Source: Maribacter sp.
GTDB lineage: Bacteria; Bacteroidota; Bacteroidia; Flavobacteriales; Flavobacteriaceae
Assembly (NCBI GenBank): GCA_030730545.1
Contig: JANQUX010000206.1
Span: forward strand, 1 to 6,607
Length of the DNA stretch: 6,607 bases
Direction: 5' to 3'
Within the stretch, counting starts at the first letter, position 1, and every line of letters starts with the position of its first letter. Position numbers and translations under genes: made by a program. The notes under the pieces are model-generated. The model saw only the letters and a program-made list of their open reading frames with translations. It was not told the origin of the DNA and did no database searches. Below, one piece after another: positions 1-5,471 of the stretch.

Positions 1-389
1 GCTTCAATTTGTAACATCGATTTATTTAAAAACTCCATGGTTTCTCTCCAGGTGTTCTTATTGTGAATTGAAACGCCCTTTAGTTCAACATACACCCGTG
101 AAATATCTTTTTGGTTATCTAATATAAAGAAATCCTCATAAACAGCTTCAGGAAGATATTCATCTTCTAATATAGATTTAAGTGCAACTAGTTGGTCCCA
201 TACCTTTATACGCTGTTCAAAATCTGAATCGACATCAATGGAAACCATTGCCATTTTTAAATCAAAATGAAATTTTAATGATAATCCTTTCACCTTAGTC
301 TTATATAATGTCCACTTATTCGGAAACGATTTTCCAAAAGCGATCCAAAATTCTTCCCGTAATTTTCTAGATTCTTCTTTGCTGAACAT
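1..389 (-). CDS. DUF4268-type protein, 3' end cut by window edge
   Basis: Reading the minus strand from ATG at 389 gives 129 codons, open to the left edge. The protein starts MFSKEESRKLREEFWIAFGK and continues with NKWTLYKTKVKGLSLKFHFD near residues 24-43. This is the look of the small DUF4268 family as I recall it from Bacteroidota, which is around 140-150 aa, so only a few residues should be missing. It is soluble, with no signal peptide or membrane segment. It is rich in Trp/Phe and charged residues (WDQLVALKSILEDEYLP in the middle, WRETMEFLNKSM near the end). The biochemical role is unknown to me; DUF4268 also occurs as the C-terminal part of some larger nuclease-like proteins, but no nuclease motif is visible here. 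The ATG follows the stop of the ZIP transporter gene with no spacing (TAAATG), so it is probably translated from the same mRNA by re-initiation. The coding call is firm; the family name is from memory of the sequence pattern. Confidence 0.8.
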   Translation of the reverse strand, partial: MFSKEESRKLREEFWIAFGKSFPNKWTLYKTKVKGLSLKFHFDLKMAMVSIDVDSDFEQRIKVWDQLVALKSILEDEYLPEAVYEDFFILDNQKDISRVYVELKGVSIHNKNTWRETMEFLNKSMLQIE

Positions 390-1061
390 TTATAAAAAAT
401 ATGCGATAGTTATACCAAGTATGATAACCAATAATTTTCTTAAATTAAATTTATGACCTTCAGAACTTTCAAATAATATAACTGTCGAAATATGCAGAAA
501 TACTCCTATTACTAATGCATTTAGGTATATACCATAAGTTGACACTAATTCAATAGTATGTGCTAAATAAGTGCCCAAAGGAGTCATGATAGAAAATAAT
601 ACCATAAAAAGTCCAGCATATAGTGGCTTTATATTTGAGCCTAAAAGAAATATGCTTAGAATAATTGCAATAGGAATCTTATGTATTAGAATACCATAAA
701 TGATAGTGTCATTCGTACCTATTGGAAGACCTTCTAACAGTGAATGAATACATAGGCTTATAAAGAGTAACCATGGGAATGTTTGGCTATCTTTTGATAT
801 ATGCACATGACCATGTTCAGCTCCTTTAGAGAAAAATTCCAAGAAAATTTGAAATAGAATCCCTAGCATGATAAAAACACCAATAGATTTGGGTTCTAAA
901 CTAGAATATACTTCGGGTAACATTTCAAAAATGGTAAGCGCCAATAGAAATGCTCCACTAAAAGCCAATAATAGTTTAAAAGATTCATTTTTTTGTGGTT
1001 TGGTTATAACCACAAACAGAAAACTAATAAGCACTCCCAGAATAGGTAAAATATAAATCAT
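390..1061 (-). CDS. ZIP family metal transporter (zinc/iron permease-like)
   Basis: A 223-aa, highly hydrophobic protein with about eight membrane segments (roughly 1-20, 29-49, 56-76, 96-115, 119-140, 144-167, 174-199, 207-223). It should sit in the inner membrane and import a divalent metal such as Zn2+; the metal cannot be read from sequence. Family marks: MLPE at 47-50 in helix 2, HSLLEG at 106-111 in helix 4 (the metal-binding HSxxEG motif), HKIP at 127-130 in helix 5, and TPLG at 160-163 in helix 6. The loop between helices 3 and 4 carries a short His cluster, EHGHVH at 82-87, as is usual for ZIP proteins. Helix 5 has Lys128 and Ile131 where two-metal-site ZIPs such as BbZIP have acidic ligands, so a single-site transporter is likely. 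It appears to be the first gene of a two-gene unit with the DUF4268 gene. A TAnnTTTG box lies about 55 nt upstream. Confidence 0.9.
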   Translation of the reverse strand: MIYILPILGVLISFLFVVITKPQKNESFKLLLAFSGAFLLALTIFEMLPEVYSSLEPKSIGVFIMLGILFQIFLEFFSKGAEHGHVHISKDSQTFPWLLFISLCIHSLLEGLPIGTNDTIIYGILIHKIPIAIILSIFLLGSNIKPLYAGLFMVLFSIMTPLGTYLAHTIELVSTYGIYLNALVIGVFLHISTVILFESSEGHKFNLRKLLVIILGITIAYFL

Positions 1062-1115
1062 GTGATGCTGATAAACCTTTTAAAAAAGGAAATAGGTCAT
1101 AAATTAAACAGGCGT

Positions 1116-1123
1116 CAAAATTA
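1116..1123 (-). promoter_or_regulatory. -7 promoter box for the ZIP transporter gene
   Basis: On the minus strand this reads TAATTTTG, a full match to the Bacteroidota sigma-A -7 consensus TAnnTTTG. It lies 54 nt upstream of the ZIP start codon. No clear TTTG -33 box is seen about 20 nt further upstream. It is only 3 bp from the oppositely directed -7 box of the RlmL-like gene. The match is seen; promoter activity is inferred. Confidence 0.45.
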
Positions 1124-1126
1124 GCG

Positions 1127-1134
1127 TATTTTTG
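1127..1134 (+). promoter_or_regulatory. -7 promoter box for the RlmL-like gene
   Basis: TATTTTTG matches the Bacteroidota -7 consensus TAnnTTTG and ends 14 nt before the ATG at 1149. Transcription would begin near 1140, giving a leader of only about 5-15 nt. The -33 region (about 1103-1106, ATTA) is a poor match to TTTG. No Shine-Dalgarno sequence is present, which is normal for this phylum. Confidence 0.55.
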
Positions 1135-1148
1135 CGGTACGAGAAAAG

Positions 1149-2324
1149 ATGAATATGGGTAATAATTTTAAAATGGTCGCAAAGACCTTATTTGGTTTTG
1201 AAGAGCTGCTTTCGAAAGAACTTAGAAATCTAGGTGCCAGTAATGTGGTAGAGGGAACTCGAAATGTATCTTTTGAAGGAGATACTGGTTTTATGTACAA
1301 AGCTAACCTGTGTTTAAGAACAGCTATTAAAATTATAAAACCTATCCATTCGTTTCGTGTTAGAGATGAGAATGACTTGTATAAGAAGATTTATGCGATG
1401 GATTGGGCCGAGCATCTTTCTGTCAGCGAAACTTTTGCGATAGATGCTACCGTAAACTCTGAGCAGTTTACACATTCATTATATATCTCTCAAAAAACCA
1501 AAGATGCCATAGTTGATAAATTTAGAGATACAGATGGTATTAGACCAGATGTAGATGTAAAAGATCCTGATCTTCGTATAAATATTCATATTCATAATAA
1601 TGATTGTAATGTGTCATTAGATAGTTCTGGTTATTCATTACATAAAAGAGGTTATCGTACGGCAACGAATATCGCACCTATAAATGAAGTATTAGCTTCT
1701 GGCTTGCTATTATTAAGTGGCTGGGATGGTCAGTCAGATTTTCTTGATCCTATGTGTGGTAGTGGTACTATGCTTACTGAAGCCGCTATGATAGCCTGTA
1801 ATATACCGGCCAATATTAATAGGAAGGGATTTGCTTTTGAAAAATGGTCAGACTTTGATGCTGATTTATTTGAGAAAATTATTGATTCTTGCTTAAAGAA
1901 AACCAGAGAGTTTCATTTTAAAATTATTGGTTACGATAAAGCACCTTCTGCGGTAAGAAAAGCTCAAGATAATATTGAAAATGCTAATCTAACCGACTAT
2001 ATTACGGTAGAAAGAAAAGATTTTTTCAAAACCGAAAAAGAATCGCAAGGAACACTGCATATGTGTTTTAACCCGCCATACGGTGAGCGATTAGATATTG
2101 AAATGGAGAACTTTTACAGTGCTATAGGTGACACCTTAAAGCAAGGATATCCTGGTACTAATGCATGGTTTATAACAAGTAATTTACCAGCTTTAAAGTT
2201 TGTAGGTCTAAGACCTTCTCGTAAAATTAAAGTGTTTAACAGCCACTTAGAGTCTCGATTGGTGAAGTACGAGATGTACGAAGGAAGTAAGAAGGCAAAA
2301 TTTCAAAAAAATACGGAAGAATGA
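1149..2324 (+). CDS. THUMP-domain 23S rRNA guanine-N2 methyltransferase (RlmL N-terminal half / YpsC type)
   Basis: A 391-aa cytoplasmic enzyme predicted to methylate a guanine N2 in 23S rRNA using S-adenosylmethionine. Order: an N-terminal ferredoxin-like part (about 6-60, MVAKTLFGFEELLSKEL at 9-25), a THUMP RNA-binding domain (about 60-165, ending SLHKRGYR at 163-170), then a Rossmann methyltransferase. SAM motif I is FLDPMCGSGTMLTEAA at 198-213, GYD at 261-263 ends the second strand, and the catalytic motif IV is NPPYGERL at 308-315, the NPPY form of amino-methyltransferases. E. coli RlmL fuses this module (m2G2445) to a second m7G2069 methyltransferase (RlmK); here that half is absent, as in Gram-positive YpsC. 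The exact target base is inferred by homology. ATG at 1149 is the first start after the -7 box; ATG at 1155 (MGNNFKM) is possible. The stop overlaps the next gene (ATGA). Confidence 0.93.
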   Translation: MNMGNNFKMVAKTLFGFEELLSKELRNLGASNVVEGTRNVSFEGDTGFMYKANLCLRTAIKIIKPIHSFRVRDENDLYKKIYAMDWAEHLSVSETFAIDATVNSEQFTHSLYISQKTKDAIVDKFRDTDGIRPDVDVKDPDLRINIHIHNNDCNVSLDSSGYSLHKRGYRTATNIAPINEVLASGLLLLSGWDGQSDFLDPMCGSGTMLTEAAMIACNIPANINRKGFAFEKWSDFDADLFEKIIDSCLKKTREFHFKIIGYDKAPSAVRKAQDNIENANLTDYITVERKDFFKTEKESQGTLHMCFNPPYGERLDIEMENFYSAIGDTLKQGYPGTNAWFITSNLPALKFVGLRPSRKIKVFNSHLESRLVKYEMYEGSKKAKFQKNTEE

Positions 2325-2551
2325 AGCTAAAGCACAAAGTTCTAATCTATAATTTTTTGAGTTTTGCGGTACTGTTTGTTTTATTTCGTTACATTTTATA
2401 TGTTACTGTCACTATGAACTCTCTTTATTTATCAGCTATTGCCGCCATTACTGCTTCTTTTTTAGCTCCTAAATTTGCTGTTGCCAAAATTGAAGGTGTC
2501 GATAAAATTGTGATGAAATGGATTTTTATAAAGGGCTTTAAAACTTTATAG
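2321..2551 (+). CDS. Small two-helix membrane protein of unknown function
   Basis: A 76-aa protein that I do not recognise as a named family. It has a short basic start (MKLKHK), one hydrophobic segment at about 8-30 and a second at about 34-57 (NSLYLSAIAAITASFLAPKF), then a charged stretch and a C-terminal tail with Lys at 66, 71 and 74. This fits two transmembrane helices with a short connecting loop in the inner membrane. Its ATG overlaps the stop of the upstream RlmL-like gene in an ATGA junction, which indicates translational coupling and a shared mRNA. That tight joining, an unbroken frame and the clear membrane pattern support a real gene despite its size. The end overlaps the convergent DUF6048-like gene by 6 bp. 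No link to rRNA methylation is visible in the sequence. Confidence 0.75.
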   Translation: MKLKHKVLIYNFLSFAVLFVLFRYILYVTVTMNSLYLSAIAAITASFLAPKFAVAKIEGVDKIVMKWIFIKGFKTL

Positions 2552-3337
2552 ACGCTCTTTTGGTTTTGGTGGACCTTGTGGTTCACTAGATAATTCAATC
2601 TTTTTCTTGATCTTATTTTTCTTTTTATATAGCGGTAAGAAATAAGAAATACTGTAGTTATAGCCTATTCCGAAATTACTATCCCAGGTTACCTTATTAA
2701 AACCTGGTATCCATAGATTAGGAAATCTTTCAAAATCATTATTATTGGAAGATACAATGAGACCTAAGCGTATACTTGCGCCCACATACACATTAGAGAA
2801 TAATTCTACTTTCGTACCAAAAACACCCTCTAACCAAGTGGCATTTAGACCAGAAAATTTCTCAGGTACATCAGAGCCGTTTGAAAATCCGTCAGGACTC
2901 CAATATCTATTCGTGTCAAAATATTGATAATTGTTAAGTGTGTTATCGAATGTGCTAAATGCCAATCGACCACCCATATAAATTAAGTTTCGCTCACCGT
3001 ACCAGTTTGCATAATTATTTTTGTTTACACCTATTTTTATATAATTGCCAGAAGTAGTAAAATTATATAAATCTTCTTGTCGTGTTTTCTCTTCAGTACC
3101 TATCTCTGCAGCTAAATATAAATTTTGAGTTAATCTATAATCTGCAACTATTTCAAAGCCTTTATAATTATCATCTAAAGCTGCTGTTATAATTCTACTT
3201 AAATCAATACCCAAGCCTAAGCCATATGACTGTTTATAACCGACAGTATCTTTTGGGTTTAGATCAATAGGCTTGCTTTGGCTAAATACCGTACAAGTAA
3301 TTAATAGGAGTAAAAGATTAATGAAATATCTTGACAT
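2546..3337 (-). CDS. DUF6048-type secreted protein, probable outer-membrane beta-barrel
   Basis: A 263-aa protein with a signal peptide: MSRYFINLLLLLITCTVFS, with likely cleavage before Gln20. The mature part has alternating hydrophobic/polar strands with many Gly, Tyr and Asn: YGLGLGIDLSRI (38-49), FEIVADYRLTQNLYLAAEIG (61-80), NLIYMGGRLAFSTF (117-130), LEGVFGTKVELFSNVYVGAS (169-188) and FGIGYNYSISYFLPL (222-236). This is typical of small outer-membrane barrels, though the final residue is not the usual aromatic one. A Lys-rich then Pro-rich tail follows (238-263), which would be periplasmic if the barrel model holds. I match it to DUF6048 by memory of flavobacterial proteins found beside DUF6452 and rlmD. 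No function is known. Its start lies inside the end of the DUF6452-like gene (20-bp overlap), so it is probably the last gene of the rlmD operon. Confidence 0.85.
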   Translation of the reverse strand: MSRYFINLLLLLITCTVFSQSKPIDLNPKDTVGYKQSYGLGLGIDLSRIITAALDDNYKGFEIVADYRLTQNLYLAAEIGTEEKTRQEDLYNFTTSGNYIKIGVNKNNYANWYGERNLIYMGGRLAFSTFDNTLNNYQYFDTNRYWSPDGFSNGSDVPEKFSGLNATWLEGVFGTKVELFSNVYVGASIRLGLIVSSNNNDFERFPNLWIPGFNKVTWDSNFGIGYNYSISYFLPLYKKKNKIKKKIELSSEPQGPPKPKERL

Positions 3338-3824
3338 GTGTAGAATCTGAGTTGGTGACTAACGATTGTGTTATTTCGATATCTTGAATCCAATTATTGG
3401 TGTCTGCTGTTACCTCGGCTACTAATTCATCATAATTGACTACAAAACCACAGCCACGAGAGAGAAAGTCTTCAATTCTTGAATACGTAAAAGTTATGGT
3501 ATCAACATTGCCTGTTTCTGTACCATCTTCGGCTGCAGTAGAACTATTTATGAGTATAAAACTAGTAGTGTTCTCATCTGTTTTTAATGGGATGGATATG
3601 GTACTTAAATTGCTGCGGTCTGTTACTGTATTTACGGTAACAGTTTGCCCAACGCCTACAACTCTCAAAGTTGGAACTTGCTTTAAAGTTGTGGTATCTG
3701 ATATATCGTAAAATTCTATGACCAATAGGGGAGTGTCACCTTCTACGCAGATATCATCTTTCTCGCATGATGACGAGAGAATTATCCCTAGAAAAATTAA
3801 TAATCCGATTTGAAATCTTCTCAT
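3318..3824 (-). CDS. DUF6452-type lipoprotein, probably surface-exposed
   Basis: A 168-aa protein with a lipoprotein signal peptide: MRRFQIGLLIFLGIILSSSC, where Cys20 would be lipidated. The residues after the cysteine, E-K-D-D at 21-24, contain K-D-D, matching the K-(D/E)2 lipoprotein export signal described for Bacteroidota, so transport to the cell surface is predicted. The mature protein looks all-beta, with LLVIEFYDI (33-41), PTLRVVGVG (51-59) and TITFTYSRIEDFLSRGCGF (109-127). Cys26 and Cys125 could pair as a disulfide. The pattern of an early C-E-x-D-D-x-C stretch, an EFYD strand and a late RGCGF matches DUF6452 as I recall it; function unknown. One base separates its ATG from the rlmD stop, so it is almost certainly on the rlmD mRNA. 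The downstream DUF6048-like partner overlaps its 3' end. Confidence 0.85.
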   Translation of the reverse strand: MRRFQIGLLIFLGIILSSSCEKDDICVEGDTPLLVIEFYDISDTTTLKQVPTLRVVGVGQTVTVNTVTDRSNLSTISIPLKTDENTTSFILINSSTAAEDGTETGNVDTITFTYSRIEDFLSRGCGFVVNYDELVAEVTADTNNWIQDIEITQSLVTNSDSTHVKIFH

Positions 3825-3825
3825 T

Positions 3826-5238
3826 TTAAACTTTCTTTTCTAAAAGTACAACATTTTCTACGTGATGGGTCTGTGGAAACATGTCTACAGGTTGAACCCT
3901 AGTTACAGTATACATTTCTTTCATCATTTCTAAATCTCTAGCCTGCGTAGCGCTGTTACAGCTTACATAGACCACTTTTTTAGGAGCAATGTTCAATATT
4001 TGTTGAACTACATCTTTGTGCATACCATCGCGTGGTGGGTCTGTAATAATTACATCTGGCACTCCATTCTGAGCTATAAATTGTTCGTTGAAAACATTTT
4101 TCATATCACCAACAAAGAAATCTACGTTCTCAATTTCATTACGAACAGCATTTGCCTTTGCATCTAATATAGCTTCTGGCACCGATTCTATACCTACTAC
4201 TTTCTTAGCCTTCTTAGAGACAAATTGAGCAATAGTTCCTGTACCTGTGTACAGATCATACACCAATTCATCACCTTTTAAATCAGCAAAATCTCTGGTT
4301 ATTTTATATAACTCGTAAGCTTGTTCTGAATTTGTTTGATAAAAAGATTTTGCATTAATTTTGAATTTCAATCCTTCCATTTCTTCGAAAATATGATCTC
4401 GACCAGAAAAACAGATGATTTCTTGATCGTAAATGGTATCGTTCTGTTTCGGATTGATAACATATAATAAAGAGGTAATCTCTGGAAACGTTTTAGCAAG
4501 ATGATTTAGAAGCAATTCTCTTTTCTCTTTATCATCTTCAAAAAACTGAACCATTACCATTATTTCACCAATAGATGTTGTACGAAGCATAAGAGTTCGC
4601 AACATACCATATTGATTACGCGGATTGAAAAAAGTTAATCCGTTTTCAACGGCAAATCTTTTAGTTTCTAAACGAATGGCATTTGATGGGTCTTTTTGAA
4701 GGTGACATTTTTTAATATCCAATATTTTATCCCACATGCCTGGTATATGAAAACCTAATGCATTTTTATCTTCAATTTGAATGTCAGATTGTATTTCGTC
4801 AAGAGTTAACCAACGGCTATCAGAAAATGAAAATTCCATTTTGTTTCTGTAGAAGTATTGTTGGGCCGAGCCAAGAATAGGTGTCAATTCTGGCAAATCT
4901 AAATGCCCGATTCTTTTTAAGTTATTTTCTACTTCTTTTTGCTTATAAAAAAGTTGGTGTTCATAGCCCATATCTTGCCATTTGCAACCACCACAAACGC
5001 CAAAATGTTGACAAACAGGATCAACACGTTTGTCTGATAATGTATGAAAGTTTATAGCTGTACCTTCAAAATATGCTTTTCGCTTTTTTGTGGTTTGCAC
5101 ATCAACTACATCACCAGGTACTGTATTATTTAAGAAAATTACCCTGCCATCTGGGGCTTTACCTATAGTTTTTCCTTTTGCAGCTGCATCGGTTACCGTT
5201 ACATTTTCAAAAACTAGTCGATTTGTCTTTTTTCGCAT
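3826..5238 (-). CDS. rlmD: 23S rRNA (uracil-1939-C5)-methyltransferase RlmD
   Basis: A 470-aa cytoplasmic SAM-dependent enzyme that makes m5U in 23S rRNA (U1939 in E. coli numbering). An N-terminal TRAM-like RNA-binding domain (about 4-62, KGKTIGKAPDGRVIFL) is followed by a 4Fe-4S site with Cys76, Cys82, Cys85 (C-x5-C-x2-C) and Cys178 (DIKKCHL). The methyltransferase part has QTNSEQAYEL (301-310), SAM motif I DLYTGTGTIAQFV (328-340), TDPPRDG (399-405), the nucleophile Cys427 in VSCNSATQARD, and Glu461 in the HVENVVLL end. All key residues are present. The frame stays open upstream to 5337, but homologues start like MRKKTNRLVFENV, and a -7 promoter box lies at 5243-5250, so ATG at 5238 is chosen. 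RlmCD-type enzymes with other uridine targets exist in Firmicutes, so the exact site is inferred. It heads a probable operon with the DUF6452 and DUF6048 genes. Confidence 0.95.
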   Translation of the reverse strand: MRKKTNRLVFENVTVTDAAAKGKTIGKAPDGRVIFLNNTVPGDVVDVQTTKKRKAYFEGTAINFHTLSDKRVDPVCQHFGVCGGCKWQDMGYEHQLFYKQKEVENNLKRIGHLDLPELTPILGSAQQYFYRNKMEFSFSDSRWLTLDEIQSDIQIEDKNALGFHIPGMWDKILDIKKCHLQKDPSNAIRLETKRFAVENGLTFFNPRNQYGMLRTLMLRTTSIGEIMVMVQFFEDDKEKRELLLNHLAKTFPEITSLLYVINPKQNDTIYDQEIICFSGRDHIFEEMEGLKFKINAKSFYQTNSEQAYELYKITRDFADLKGDELVYDLYTGTGTIAQFVSKKAKKVVGIESVPEAILDAKANAVRNEIENVDFFVGDMKNVFNEQFIAQNGVPDVIITDPPRDGMHKDVVQQILNIAPKKVVYVSCNSATQARDLEMMKEMYTVTRVQPVDMFPQTHHVENVVLLEKKV

Positions 5239-5242
5239 GACG

Positions 5243-5250
5243 CAAAAATA
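5243..5250 (-). promoter_or_regulatory. -7 promoter box for rlmD
   Basis: On the minus strand this reads TATTTTTG, a full match to TAnnTTTG, ending only 4 nt before the ATG at 5238. With a usual distance of about 5-8 nt from the box to the transcript start, the mRNA would begin at or within the start codon, suggesting a leaderless or nearly leaderless message. No TTTG-like -33 box is seen about 20 nt upstream, so the site rests on the -7 box alone. Confidence 0.45.
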
Positions 5251-5298
5251 AATGGTTTCTTTGAAATGAGAAGCAGTTGTTGATAGTATTAACAAGAT

Positions 5299-5330
5299 AT
5301 TGGAACCATTCGCCGTAATTATTATATTTG
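5299..5330 (+). promoter_or_regulatory. Promoter of rocD with -33 and -7 boxes
   Basis: The -7 box TATATTTG (5323-5330) matches TAnnTTTG exactly. An ATTG at 5299-5302 serves as the -33 box with a 20-bp spacer, the spacing expected for the Bacteroidota sigma factor. It is the best-formed promoter in the window. Transcription would start near 5336 and leave a leader of about 135 nt before the rocD ATG. Confidence 0.6.
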
Positions 5331-5471
5331 CAGTCAATATTTCGTATTTTTGAGATTCTACAAGGATGATTTCTCTCCCACGCTGAATTTTCGCCCCGAT
5401 AACTTTTCGGGATTTGAAAGGAAAAAGGTATAGAAGGAATTGCTAAAGTTTTATTTAAAGTAATTTTTATC
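5331..5471 (+). promoter_or_regulatory. 5' leader of rocD with second -7 box, mini-ORF and hairpin
   Basis: About 140 nt lie between the main promoter and the rocD start, long compared with the 5-50 nt leaders elsewhere in this window. It holds a second TAnnTTTG match (TATTTTTG, 5345-5352), though its -33 region is poor. It also holds a six-codon ORF encoding MISLPR (5366-5386, ATG to TGA) and a GC-rich hairpin with arms CCCGA (5395-5399) and TCGGG (5407-5411). The hairpin is not followed by a T run, so it is not an intrinsic terminator. I recognise no known riboswitch class. A regulatory role is inference; the elements themselves are seen. Confidence 0.35.

Noticed and set aside
82..389. DUF4268 protein next to the transporter as part of a defence or restriction locus
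   Set aside because: DUF4268 can occur in nuclease-like proteins, but this short stand-alone form shows no nuclease motif and its neighbour is a metal transporter.
868..1056. Plus-strand 62-aa open frame
   Set aside because: Antisense to the ZIP transporter's first helices, with no independent support.
2527..2550. Inverted repeat TATAAAG / CTTTATA as a bidirectional terminator
   Set aside because: The 7-bp stem is all AT except one GC pair, and no T run follows directly on either strand, so it is too weak to call.
2745..2927. Plus-strand 60-aa open frame
   Set aside because: Antisense to the DUF6048-like gene, with no domain or start context.
3436..3711. Plus-strand 91-aa open frame
   Set aside because: Antisense to the DUF6452-like gene, whose signal peptide, lipobox and operon position are convincing.
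5239..5337. 33-codon upstream extension of the rlmD frame (start at 5337)
   Set aside because: The added residues resemble no RlmD N-terminus, the region holds the rlmD -7 box and overlaps the rocD promoter, and the ATG at 5238 gives the expected family start.
5395..5411. Leader hairpin as an intrinsic terminator or attenuator
   Set aside because: The stem has only 5 bp and is followed by ATTTGAAAGG rather than a U tract.
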